From the IMG/VR virus record IMGVR_UViG_3300027734_000151, positions 1 to 38,269 of that record: a DNA stretch of 38,269 nt. One strand, given 5' to 3'. The notes below the pieces were generated by a model. It did not search any database, had not been told where the DNA came from, and saw nothing but the letters and a program-made list of their open reading frames with translations. The stretch comes from a virus. Of this stretch, positions 4,746 through 12,418 are shown piece after piece (the stretch's first letter is position 1; every line of letters starts with the position of its first letter). A program made the position numbers and the translations under genes.

Positions 4746-4876
4746 TTTACATTCCGCCGCCGCCGCGCCAGCGCACTAGCCTATGGCTGGCTCTGGCTGA
4801 ATTTACCACCCTTGTCGCCCTATGGGGCAGCATTATCGCGCTTGCCGTATTGGCCCGCGCTATCATGGGAGTGTAG
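4742..4876 (+). CDS. membrane microprotein (44 aa)
   Basis: Begins MIYIPPPPRQR, a short proline-rich basic head, then a hydrophobic stretch of about 28 residues (LWLALAEFTTLVALWGSIIALAVL) ending ARAIMGV. This fits one membrane span. Translation is coupled to the previous gene (ATGA overlap), and the next gene starts four bases after its stop. No family recognised. Confidence 0.6.
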   Translation: MIYIPPPPRQRTSLWLALAEFTTLVALWGSIIALAVLARAIMGV

Positions 4877-4880
4877 GACC

Positions 4881-5060
4881 ATGGTCTTCTACGAAATCGA
4901 CGATTGCAACGGGCCTATAGATGCCGCGCCGCGCTTTAGCAGTGTAGAAGCCGCTATTGCGCTGGCACGAAGCTATGCTAACGACGGACGTCAGGGCGTA
5001 TGCATCTATAGGGTCGAGACAATATGGACAGCCGAACCGGAGGCAGACGACAATGACTGA
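4881..5060 (+). CDS. small hypothetical protein (59 aa)
   Basis: I choose the ATG at 4881, preceded by gggagtgtaggacc, rather than an upstream start inside the membrane gene. The protein is acidic and alpha/beta: FYEIDDCNG, then a helix (SSVEAAIALARSYAND), then GVCIYRVETIW and an acidic tail. This order resembles short regulatory or pyocin-like single domains, but nothing specific. The end overlaps the next start (5053-5060). Confidence 0.7.
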   Translation: MVFYEIDDCNGPIDAAPRFSSVEAAIALARSYANDGRQGVCIYRVETIWTAEPEADDND

Positions 5061-5313
5061 ATTTACCTTCTTTGCCCACATAGCAGGGCTGGAAATACAG
5101 GTCGACTGTCTTGTGGCGGACCCCGGTATGAAGCCCCGTTATGGGGAAGACCCCGACCCCGGCCATGATCTGGAAATACAGATCGAGCGGACAAGCTATA
5201 ACGGCGAGGATGTGTCGTTTGACGGCTTGTTCATGAAGGTGCCTTGGCACTATGTGCCGATCGATGACTGGTTGCTGGAACAGGCACACGAATTTTATGC
5301 GAGGGGCATATGA
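5053..5313 (+). CDS. hypothetical protein (86 aa)
   Basis: The ATG at 5053 lies inside the end of the previous gene and is preceded by ccggaggcagacgaca, a good ribosome site (GGAGG). The protein (MTEFTFFAHIAGLEIQVDCLV...) alternates strands and ends in a helix (DDWLLEQAHEFYARGI). It is acidic with several His residues. No family recognised. It overlaps the last microprotein gene by ATGA (5310-5313). Confidence 0.7.
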   Translation: MTEFTFFAHIAGLEIQVDCLVADPGMKPRYGEDPDPGHDLEIQIERTSYNGEDVSFDGLFMKVPWHYVPIDDWLLEQAHEFYARGI

Positions 5314-5378
5314 TCCATTTCCTACTGGTGATACTGGCGGCGTTTATTGCGGGGCTGCTTTTGCATGACGCCGATTGA
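5310..5378 (+). CDS. membrane microprotein (22 aa)
   Basis: The sequence is essentially one hydrophobic helix (IHFLLVILAAFIAGLLL) with a short polar tail (HDAD). It is the last gene of the plus-strand early arm and is coupled by an ATGA overlap. At this size confidence rests on coupling, its membrane-like composition and the three similar microproteins upstream. Confidence 0.5.
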   Translation: MIHFLLVILAAFIAGLLLHDAD

Positions 5379-5470
5379 TACCCACAACCGGGTGTGCGCG
5401 CTGGCACCGTGTGGTAAGGTCCAGAGATTAGTCCGGCGGGCAGGGTTCTAGTCCCCTGCCATCGCGTGTA

Positions 5471-5501
5471 GGGGGCAGCGCAAGCGCCGGATGCTGCCCC
5501 C
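5471..5501. terminator. bidirectional terminator hairpin
   Basis: GGGGGCAGC (5471-5479) pairs perfectly with GCTGCCCCC (5493-5501). It sits between converging genes, so a bidirectional transcription stop is likely, although there is no clear U-run on either strand. The same nine-base stem recurs at 28991-29012. Confidence 0.6.
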
Positions 5502-5506
5502 ACCTC

Positions 5507-5562
5507 CCATCTGCCAAGGGGCGCACGCGCACCATGGCCCAGCGGCGTTCCTTGGCGGATGG
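5507..5562. repeat. 13-bp inverted repeat
   Basis: CCATCTGCCAAGG (5507-5519) and CCTTGGCGGATGG (5550-5562) are complementary apart from one position. The 30-base interior is GC-rich. It lies against the stop codon of the minus-strand holin gene and may end that transcript. Confidence 0.65.
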
Positions 5563-5563
5563 A

Positions 5564-5965
5564 TTACTTTGCGGCTACGCCGCGCACCTTTTCAAACGTC
5601 CTAAGCCCACCAAGGCCTAACATGCCCGTGAGGACGGTCATCAGCGTGCCCATGTCAAATGGGATCACGATGGGGTCATGCCCGAACAGGACCGCCAACC
5701 AGCCTAGTAGGGGCAGGATCACGAAATGGAGCGCGAACGCCGCGCCGCAGATCCAGCCAATGCCAGGACGCCAGCCAGCGACAAACACGCTGCTACTGGC
5801 GGCTTCAATCTTGTTTATGTCGATCTGTTGCTGGACGCCTGCTATCGCGGCGTCCATCTGCGCCTTGACTAGCTGCGCCTCTGCGCTGGCGCGGGCGGCA
5901 GGATCAGGCCAGATCCGGCTTATCAGGGTTTCAGCCAGACCGGCTACTGCGCTTACAGGGTCCAT
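5564..5965 (-). CDS. GTA-type 3TM holin
   Basis: Predicted to form lesions in the inner membrane that let endolysin reach the wall. It matches the gene-transfer-agent holin family (3TM holin): a helical N-terminus (AGLAETLISRIWPDPAARASAEAQLVKAQMDAA), then WRPGIGWICGAAFALHFVILPLLGWLAVLF and a final GTLMTVLTGMLGLGGLRTFEKVRGV. Its 133 residues are usual for the family. The start overlaps the primase-helicase stop as TAATG. Oddly it sits at the end of the replication operon, about 10 kb from the endolysin. Confidence 0.88.
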   Translation of the reverse strand: MDPVSAVAGLAETLISRIWPDPAARASAEAQLVKAQMDAAIAGVQQQIDINKIEAASSSVFVAGWRPGIGWICGAAFALHFVILPLLGWLAVLFGHDPIVIPFDMGTLMTVLTGMLGLGGLRTFEKVRGVAAK

Positions 5966-8268
5966 TATCCAGATCCTTTCACAACGCTAAGGGTGGGCGG
6001 CGCTGGTGGCTCGACCATGCGCCGCAGATCCGATTTACTCATACGGGCCATGTCGGGCGCAACAAACAAGTGCTTCTTTGTCGGCAGTTCCCCAGACGAC
6101 ACGCGCCCCAGATCCTTCCAGCCCGCCTCTTTCAGCGCATGGAACAAGTTATTCGGGCCGATAAACGTCCCGGCGGGCGCAAGCGCCGCCAGACGCGAAC
6201 AGACGGCGTGCCACGGGCCGCCTACTACGCCCTTGGCGAACTCGCCCCGGCGCGTCTCCATCAACTCCAATAGATACCCTTCTGCTGCGCTCATGCTGCT
6301 CTCCACTAGGTTGCGCTTCCAGTCCGTGACCGGCGGCGCGGCGGCAGGGTTAAACGCCGACACGTCGCGGGCGTATAGCCAAGCCGCGCACGCCTCGAAC
6401 CCGCCCGCCTTGTACCAAGACCAGAGTCGAACCGACCCCTCGGCGGACAGGCGCGCGGCGGTTGACCAGACGGCAAACCAGCGCCGGTCCTGTGACGGCA
6501 GGGTAAGGGGGACGTAGTCGTTGGTGAACGCCAGCACCAGCAGCCGGTTGACCAGGTCATAGGGCGCGCGGTTCTTGCGATTGATCGAGATCACGTCAGG
6601 CGGCGCGGCGATGATAGGCTTGAGTTTGTTTGCCAAGGCTCGACGGGCGCTCGCGTCCGTCTCCCGCAGTTCGTTGAGGACGACGACCTCGGACTGGTAA
6701 TGGTAGTCAAAGTCACTGTCGAGTTTCTTACCGTCCACCAGACCGTAGTTTTTGAGATCGGGTCCACATACTGCCCAGATAAAGGGGGCATATAATGTGT
6801 CCTTCCCGATACCCTCGTCGCCTCCGTGTAAGATAGCATGGTTCACCTTCACCTTGGGGTTCTGTACTTTGAAGGCCAGCACATCCAGCACATGCTCCCG
6901 CTCGATTGCCTCCGGTATCAGAGCCTCGACATGCTCCAGCCACGGCGACACGTCACCCGCCGCACCCACTACCGCCGGCCTGGCGTTCAGCCATGTGTTG
7001 CCGTAGACGTCGCCCGATCGGTAGACCAGCGCCGTCTCGCCGGGGGCGTAGGTTAGCCCTTGCAGGGTGCGCCCGCCGCCGCTCTGGCGGTTCTCGTCAA
7101 AGGCTACGGACGCCTCGATGTTGCGCCCAGTCCTGATCGATTTGCAGGCTATGTGCCGGAACTGCGCGTCAAAGTTAGGGCGCGTAAGATCCCGGCGCGT
7201 CTCCAGATCGAAGTAGCCGTTGTCTGCCATGATGTAGGCAAAGCGTTCGTACCATGCCGCCCGCTCGATCCGGCCCATCTCGGCCCGGTCTACCTCGGCC
7301 ACCCGCGCGGCGGCGGCGTCGGGAAACTCGTCGGTAGGCGTCAGGCGCTCCCGCACTTTCGCCATGCGCTCGGCCAGCAGTTCGTTCCGCAGCCCGTGCT
7401 GGACCCGTGGCCCGCCCTGTTCGAACACCCAGTCAAGGAACGCCGTGCTGTTCAGGTCTTCACAATGCCCATGGTAGCAGCAGAACGAACGGTCGAGCGG
7501 GCGGTACCTGGCTTCGATCTGCCCGTCCGTGTGCGCCGCATTGTTAGGGCAGACCACGCCGCACCAGCCCTCGGCGTTGGTGCGTGACAGCACCAGCCCA
7601 TGCTCGTTCAGCCATTGCAGGACGGTGTCGGCGCCCGTGTCGGCAAGACGCAGCGCCTTGTGGCTGGCGGTGTCGGCCTCGTCAGGCGTGACGCCCAGCG
7701 CCTCGCATATCTCGGGCAGGGTGTATTCCCGGTCAGGGTGGAACTCGACCAACCGGCTGGCAAACCTATCACGGCCCGGCTTCAGATTGATGGACCCCGG
7801 TATGCGGAAGTTGCGGACGGCGTTGGTAGCGCCGGGGTCGGTGTAGCCCGCCGCCGCTATGGCTTTGATGGCGGCGGTGTAGTCGCCCGTGGATGGTTGG
7901 GCGCTGAAAGCGTAGCCCCACTGGAAGCTGCCGGGGCTTGTCTCCATCACCCATGTCGGCGGCAGGGGCGGCGTGTTCGGTGCCTTCTCAGTCCCCACGT
8001 CGTCCAGCATCATGCACAGAACGAAGGCAGCATTGGCGCTACTGGCGGACGGCTTGCCGTCGCGGAATCTGTCCAACATGAAGCAGCCGGTGTTCAGGTA
8101 CCACGCGCCGTCTGTCTTGCGCCCCGGCAGATAGGCGGGCCAGGTATAAGCCAGCGTGCCGTCTCCGTGCGTCTTCTGGACGCCGTCACGCATGATTGCC
8201 TTTTGCTGGACCAGCAGCGCCGTCTCGCCCTCGGGTGCCAGACTGGTGATGTACTCGACAAAATTCAT
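5965..8268 (-). CDS. primase-helicase (primase-like N-terminus, zinc site, SF3-type ATPase)
   Basis: Likely primes and unwinds phage DNA. Residues about 50-190 resemble the archaeo-eukaryotic primase/RepB-type fold (MMLDDVG near 88, SPGSFQWGY near 111, VRNFRIPGSINLK near 151). A Cys/His cluster at about 236-270 (CGVVCPNNAAH, FCCYHGHC) should bind zinc. The helicase half has Walker A GGDEGIGKDT (about 482-491), Walker B VVVLNEL (about 529-535), sensor AFTND and QDRRW (about 592). It is like the DUF5906/NrS-1 group. I choose the ATG at 8268, overlapping the polymerase stop as ATGA; a longer frame upstream lies within the polymerase gene. Confidence 0.88.
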   Translation of the reverse strand: MNFVEYITSLAPEGETALLVQQKAIMRDGVQKTHGDGTLAYTWPAYLPGRKTDGAWYLNTGCFMLDRFRDGKPSASSANAAFVLCMMLDDVGTEKAPNTPPLPPTWVMETSPGSFQWGYAFSAQPSTGDYTAAIKAIAAAGYTDPGATNAVRNFRIPGSINLKPGRDRFASRLVEFHPDREYTLPEICEALGVTPDEADTASHKALRLADTGADTVLQWLNEHGLVLSRTNAEGWCGVVCPNNAAHTDGQIEARYRPLDRSFCCYHGHCEDLNSTAFLDWVFEQGGPRVQHGLRNELLAERMAKVRERLTPTDEFPDAAAARVAEVDRAEMGRIERAAWYERFAYIMADNGYFDLETRRDLTRPNFDAQFRHIACKSIRTGRNIEASVAFDENRQSGGGRTLQGLTYAPGETALVYRSGDVYGNTWLNARPAVVGAAGDVSPWLEHVEALIPEAIEREHVLDVLAFKVQNPKVKVNHAILHGGDEGIGKDTLYAPFIWAVCGPDLKNYGLVDGKKLDSDFDYHYQSEVVVLNELRETDASARRALANKLKPIIAAPPDVISINRKNRAPYDLVNRLLVLAFTNDYVPLTLPSQDRRWFAVWSTAARLSAEGSVRLWSWYKAGGFEACAAWLYARDVSAFNPAAAPPVTDWKRNLVESSMSAAEGYLLELMETRRGEFAKGVVGGPWHAVCSRLAALAPAGTFIGPNNLFHALKEAGWKDLGRVSSGELPTKKHLFVAPDMARMSKSDLRRMVEPPAPPTLSVVKGSG

Positions 8269-10208
8269 TTGCCATACCTCTCCATGGTGGATACCTCGAC
8301 GGCAAGGGGTAGCCCTTTGGCCCAGCCTGGCGGGGTACACATGATACGCTCTAGATCCGCCTTTGCACGGGCCGGATCGTCCGTTTCGATCACAATCTCG
8401 TCGTGGACGTGCAACACAACATCATGTGCGTGCCCGTCCAATACGGTCAGTGAATGTCTCAATATGTCGTGTGCAACGGCCTGCGTGACATTTTCGCACG
8501 CCAGACCGGACCAAAGCCTTGCCCTCGGCCACTCGGTCGCGTTCTGCGCTGGCTTCCACGACGCCTTGGCGTACCCGACGCCACGCTCCTCTAGCCGGGC
8601 ATAGGGGTAGCACAGTATCCGACCGCTCGGCAGGATGTACCAGAGATGTTGGCGGTCGAACAAATAAGTGATGTGACCGGCGCTGAACTCACGGTTCGGG
8701 TGGCGCATGGCACCCATATAGGCCCGCTCCAGTTGGCCCCAGAAGTGGACAGCCCACTGGTTGGCGCGCCGCCAACCGTTGACCATTGCGCGCGCCTCTG
8801 GCTCTGGCATCAGCAGCCCGTAGACCCGGCCCATGGCAGCGAACGCGCCCACGGCACCGCCAAAGCCGCAGGACAGTTCCTGCACCTTGCCGATCTGGCG
8901 CTGGTCCTTGGTAACAGCCTCGACCGGCACGCCGAACGTGGCGCTGGCGTTGGCCTTGTAGATGTCCACGCCCGTCTCGAACAGGCGCAGCTTCTCCTCG
9001 CCCAGCCCCGACAGCCACGGGTTGACGCGCGCCTCGATGCTCGACCAATCGGCCACCACAAGGGTCTTGCCGGGGGCAGCCAGCAGCGCGGGGCGCAGCA
9101 TACCCTTCAGCACGTCGGTCACCCGGCGCCCGAACTGCGGCACGATAGGCTCACCGGCCACCATGGCGGCACGCACCGCCTCTGGCTCCTTGGCGCAGAC
9201 GCGGGTGAAGTTGTGGACCTGCGCGCCGTAAGACGACGCCCGACCCGTGGCAGAGCCACCGGCAAACACGAACGCGCCGCGCACGCGGTGATCCTCCTCG
9301 TCGGCTAGCCCGGCCAGCCGGTAGAACTTGGCGACACTGCTGGCCCACAGATCGTCGGCGCACTGGATGACCTCGGCCACCTCGACCGGCACCTCGTCGG
9401 TGCTGATCTCGGCCAGTTGCAGCAGCGCCGCGCGGGCGTTCTTGTCGATGCTGACCTTGCCCTCCTGCTTGCCCATCATGAACTTGCGGGCCTGCGGCCC
9501 AACGCGGTCCCAGACCCACTGGCGCATCTTGGGCGACCGCACCGACGTCAGTTCGCCGTTGGTGACCTCGGACACTACAGTGCCGATCTCGTTCAGTTCC
9601 TTGAGCGCGTATGCCTGTGCGGCCTCGGCCAGTGGCAGATCCAGCAGCACGCCCCGGTCGTTAATCCGCTCGTTAACGTGGTACTCGGCCAGTTCGACCG
9701 GCGACAGATCGCGCATGACGCGGGAGAAGGCGCGCGTGGTGCGAACGTCCTGTTCGCAGTACGCCACCATTTCCTTCATCAGCATGGCGTCTTGGCGGAA
9801 CGTGCCGTCCTTCTGCGGGACCGACAGCGCGCGTATCAACTGATTGCCCCTGTGGTCCTTACGCATCTTGGCGCTGGCGAACCGGCCCACGTCTTCCAGC
9901 GCGCCAGGCGCGCAGTTGGCGCGGGCCTGCGCGGCGGTGCAGTAGAACTGTTCAAGGGTGAAGTCGATCTGGAGGACGTACCAGAAGATGAGCCGCTCAA
10001 AGGCGGCGTTGTGCGCCCGAATTTGCCCTCTGTGGGAGACGACGTCAGCGGGCAGCGGTTGACCCGGCAACCACGTCCGCACCTCCTCGTCGTCGAAGGC
10101 GTAGGACATGCACAGCACCTCGGTGGTGCCGTGCTGGGCATAGTTGTAGACGCCTCGCGCCCGTAGGTCGCAGCGGGAGCGCGTCTCAAAATCAATCCAG
10201 AGGATCAT
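8265..10208 (-). CDS. family A DNA polymerase with 3'-5' exonuclease
   Basis: Replicative polymerase of about 647 residues. The exonuclease domain shows ExoI WIDFET (D6, E8), ExoII HNAAFERL (about 66-73) and ExoIII YCEQD (150-154). The polymerase has motif A LVVADWSSIEAR (D387), a phage-type motif B RQIGKVQELSCGFGG (about 437-451) and motif C HVHDEIVIE (D603). No 5'-3' exonuclease domain is present. The start MILWIDF at 10208 begins directly with the first exonuclease strand; the upstream extension is low-complexity and rejected. A strong hairpin lies upstream, and the stop is coupled to the primase-helicase. Confidence 0.96.
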   Translation of the reverse strand: MILWIDFETRSRCDLRARGVYNYAQHGTTEVLCMSYAFDDEEVRTWLPGQPLPADVVSHRGQIRAHNAAFERLIFWYVLQIDFTLEQFYCTAAQARANCAPGALEDVGRFASAKMRKDHRGNQLIRALSVPQKDGTFRQDAMLMKEMVAYCEQDVRTTRAFSRVMRDLSPVELAEYHVNERINDRGVLLDLPLAEAAQAYALKELNEIGTVVSEVTNGELTSVRSPKMRQWVWDRVGPQARKFMMGKQEGKVSIDKNARAALLQLAEISTDEVPVEVAEVIQCADDLWASSVAKFYRLAGLADEEDHRVRGAFVFAGGSATGRASSYGAQVHNFTRVCAKEPEAVRAAMVAGEPIVPQFGRRVTDVLKGMLRPALLAAPGKTLVVADWSSIEARVNPWLSGLGEEKLRLFETGVDIYKANASATFGVPVEAVTKDQRQIGKVQELSCGFGGAVGAFAAMGRVYGLLMPEPEARAMVNGWRRANQWAVHFWGQLERAYMGAMRHPNREFSAGHITYLFDRQHLWYILPSGRILCYPYARLEERGVGYAKASWKPAQNATEWPRARLWSGLACENVTQAVAHDILRHSLTVLDGHAHDVVLHVHDEIVIETDDPARAKADLERIMCTPPGWAKGLPLAVEVSTMERYGK

Positions 10209-10221
10209 AATGGGGCTACTC

Positions 10222-10258
10222 GCCGGCGGGCTTGGGGGGAGACAACCGGCCCGCCGGC
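10222..10258 (-). terminator. intercistronic hairpin upstream of polymerase
   Basis: GCCGGCGGGC (10222-10231) pairs perfectly with GCCCGCCGGC (10249-10258) in the gap between the ssDNA-binding candidate and the polymerase. No U-run is seen on the minus strand, so an attenuator or RNA-stability element is more likely than a full terminator. Confidence 0.6.
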
Positions 10259-10273
10259 TTTCGCACTCCCGTG

Positions 10274-10927
10274 TTAGGCGCTGCGGCGACGACGGCGGGG
10301 CTGGACGCCCTCGTCGCTGACTGCTGCCTCGGGAGCCTCCGGCGGCGTAGTATCGCCGGTCAGTGCTACCCACTTCAGCACCTCGAACACGGGCGTGTAG
10401 ATGCGCCCGTAGGACTTGTGCTGATAGTGTTCCTTCTTCAGCAGGACGACGGGCACGATGTGCTTCTCGTCCTTGTCGACCTGGTCCGCAATCAGGTTAC
10501 CCAGTGCAGTGACAGCCTTGCGGCCGCCCACGCTGGTCACCGTATAGCGGGCTTCCATGCCCTCGTCCTCGCCGCTCACGCAGCGGAGATTAACGCCGAC
10601 CTGGACCTCCCACCCACGGGCAGCGCCAGCGGGGACAGGACCAGTCTCGGGCAGAGGCTCGGAGACAGGCGCCATCTTCTCAGACAGAACCACGCCCTCG
10701 CCCCATGCAATATACCCATGCACGAAGGACATGGGGTTGACAGCCCAGCGGCTGCCCTCCTCGACCTCGTCCTGGTCCTTACCGAAAACCCAGTGGCCGG
10801 TCTTGTCCATCTTGAGGATGACCATGCCGCCGCTGGCGTCGGTCCCTGCGTTCATGGAACGCAGAGCGGAGGAGAGGGACTTTGCGCTGGGCAGACCCGC
10901 GCCAGCAAACTTTACGATGTCAGTCAT
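10274..10927 (-). CDS. putative ssDNA-binding/recombination accessory protein (217 aa)
   Basis: Not assigned by motif with certainty. It lies between a DUF2800-type exonuclease and the polymerase, the place where many phages keep a single-strand-binding protein. It has a beta-rich middle (GGMVILKMDKTGHWVFGKDQDE, then SRWAVNPMSFVHGYIAWGEG) and a disordered basic end (VQPRRRRRSA). Unlike most SSBs the tail is basic, not acidic. I use MTDIVKFAGAG at 10927, since the longer frame upstream adds poor sequence. SSB function is inference from context. Confidence 0.7.
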   Translation of the reverse strand: MTDIVKFAGAGLPSAKSLSSALRSMNAGTDASGGMVILKMDKTGHWVFGKDQDEVEEGSRWAVNPMSFVHGYIAWGEGVVLSEKMAPVSEPLPETGPVPAGAARGWEVQVGVNLRCVSGEDEGMEARYTVTSVGGRKAVTALGNLIADQVDKDEKHIVPVVLLKKEHYQHKSYGRIYTPVFEVLKWVALTGDTTPPEAPEAAVSDEGVQPRRRRRSA

Positions 10928-10940
10928 GTGTGTTTGTCCG

Positions 10941-12071
10941 TTATGAGAGTTTCGAGAGGGCCGCACGAAGATGCGGCCCGAACGTCAACGCCGCTGGGCG
11001 AGGGTCAGCCTCGGGTGCCAGCGTGTTGCCTGATGAGACGCTTATCACCATGTCGGTGGGAAGCGCCAATTTCTGTTTCTTGAGAACCTTCTCAATCTTG
11101 GCGGGCGACAGCAATTCGGGTGCCTCCCACACATCGTCGTCGGTCAGGCCCAGCAAGATAAGCTGCGCGTAGGCGGTTTCGTCGTCAGTCCACTTGCGGA
11201 CGCCGCGCTTGGCGACCAGCTTGTAGCCCGGCACCGGCTTACCGGCTTCCAGCATCTGGAAGGCCAGTTCGCGCAGCGACTTGACCCAGTCCTCAAGCAT
11301 GTCTGCCTTCTGAAGATACTCGCCAATCTTGGCGGCGTCGATACCTTCTAGCTGGCTGTTGACCACGCGGTCGAGCGCGCCGGTCATTACCGGGCAGACC
11401 GGCTTGGCCGCGCACCAGCGGCACCAATCACCGGACGCCAACGGCGCGTCGGGCTTCTTGGCTACCTTCACCGCGCGGATCAGATCCTTCTCAAACTTGT
11501 CGATGCGCGCGAACGTGGTCGTCCAGCGCCGGATGTTTGGCGGCTGGACAATCACCAGTTCAAGCGACTCGGCCCCTTCGTGCCACCACTCAAGCCCCGG
11601 CGTACGTCGGGCGGCGGCGGAATAGAACATGGGCTGCGGGTTCTCCTCGGCCTCAACTGTGACGCCGTCGCCAAACTTCCAATCCAAGCAGACAGCCCGA
11701 TTACCAACGCGGCAAAGAAGATCGGTGCTACCAAACACACCAGGTAGACGGTCACCAAAACCGACCCGGTTCTCGACTGAAAATTCAGCAATATTCTCAG
11801 GATCGATCTCATTCAGCAACTCCAGTGCCGGGATCAGCTTGGTGTCGATCAACTCCTGTGTGAGTTCGACACCGTTGTAGACGGTGCCCAGATACTCGGA
11901 CGGATCGGTGCCCTTGTCGAGGATCTGCGCGATAGTGTCGTGCAGCAGGGTGCCCTCGTCCGCGTAGGACGATGACGGTTGCGGCGGCATCTTGGCGACC
12001 AGCGCAACCGAGCCGGGGCAGTTTATTACCCGCTTGGCCGTGCTGCCGCCTACGATAGTTGAATGTTGCAT
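10941..12071 (-). CDS. DUF2800/Cas4-RecB-like PD-(D/E)XK exonuclease
   Basis: Predicted nuclease of the phage recombination/replication set. It has an early Cys (NCPGS, about 18), an HD pair in GTLLHDTIAQ, GVFGSTDLLCRVGNRAVCLDWKFGDG around 112-136 (the catalytic D...D-x-K core) and a C-terminal Cys cluster CRWCAAKPVCP (about 213-223) that with the early Cys can hold an iron-sulphur cluster, as in Cas4/AddB-type nucleases. The length of 376 fits DUF2800. A good GAGGG ribosome site precedes the start. It is the first gene of the minus replication operon. Confidence 0.88.
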   Translation of the reverse strand: MQHSTIVGGSTAKRVINCPGSVALVAKMPPQPSSSYADEGTLLHDTIAQILDKGTDPSEYLGTVYNGVELTQELIDTKLIPALELLNEIDPENIAEFSVENRVGFGDRLPGVFGSTDLLCRVGNRAVCLDWKFGDGVTVEAEENPQPMFYSAAARRTPGLEWWHEGAESLELVIVQPPNIRRWTTTFARIDKFEKDLIRAVKVAKKPDAPLASGDWCRWCAAKPVCPVMTGALDRVVNSQLEGIDAAKIGEYLQKADMLEDWVKSLRELAFQMLEAGKPVPGYKLVAKRGVRKWTDDETAYAQLILLGLTDDDVWEAPELLSPAKIEKVLKKQKLALPTDMVISVSSGNTLAPEADPRPAALTFGPHLRAALSKLS

Positions 12072-12151
12072 GTCAGCCCTCGTTGTCGATATGCCGACTG
12101 TCTGCTATAAAAATGTTTGCGTCAACAAAAATCTTCCGGTAGGGTGGCCCC
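12072..12151. promoter_or_regulatory. divergent promoter region with extended -10
   Basis: For the plus strand, TTGTCG (12083-12088), a 17-nt spacer and extended -10 TGC-TATAAA (12106-12111) form a good sigma70-type promoter 40 nt before the VRR-NUC start. No P1-P4 operator is present. A minus-strand promoter for the exonuclease operon should also lie here, but I find no convincing boxes. Confidence 0.65.
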
Positions 12152-12418
12152 ATGAAAGAACGAGACATCGAGGTGTACCTACGGGTGCGCGTGAAGGCGC
12201 TGGGCGGCATCGCCTACAAGTTTGTCAGCCCCGGCCATGCCGGGGTTGCCGACCGCATCGTGTGCCTGCCCGGCGGCGTAGTGTGGTTCATCGAGGTTAA
12301 AGCGCCGGACGGGAAACTGTCGCCACTGCAAAAGTTGTTCGGACGGCGCATGGAAGAGTTGGGCATGAACTACCGGGTGGTCTGGTCACGGGAGGATGTA
12401 GACGCATGGTTGTCCTAG
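12152..12418 (+). CDS. VRR-NUC domain nuclease (88 aa)
   Basis: A stand-alone VRR-NUC (PD-(D/E)XK) nuclease of the size common in phages; such enzymes cut branched or junction DNA. Catalytic pattern: conserved N-terminal E7, GVADRI (D34), FIEVKAP (E48, K50), then the helix SPLQKLFGRRMEELG. First gene after the promoter at 12083-12111. It overlaps the methyltransferase start by 13 bases. Its grouping with an SNF2-type helicase (13101) recalls phage sets where the two act together in replication or recombination; that pairing is inference. Confidence 0.92.
   Translation: MKERDIEVYLRVRVKALGGIAYKFVSPGHAGVADRIVCLPGGVVWFIEVKAPDGKLSPLQKLFGRRMEELGMNYRVVWSREDVDAWLS

Larger units (their letters stand above)
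5379..5563. other. convergent intergenic region with strong hairpins
   Basis: Separates the plus-strand early arm from the minus-strand replication/holin operon. Contents: a T-arm-like segment GGCAGGG-ttctagtc-CCCTGCC (about 5439-5460), the hairpin at 5471-5501 and the inverted repeat at 5507-5562. No gene is supportable here. Confidence 0.7.

Noticed and set aside
5400-5470. tRNA gene
   Set aside because: Only a T-arm-like hairpin is seen; no acceptor pairing, D-arm or anticodon arm could be assembled.
8269-8340. N-terminal extension of the primase-helicase
   Set aside because: It would lie within the polymerase gene; the ATGA overlap start at 8268 is the usual coupling.
7600-8604. 334-codon plus-strand open frame opposite primase-helicase and polymerase
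   Set aside because: Antisense to two genes with clear motifs; no ribosome site.
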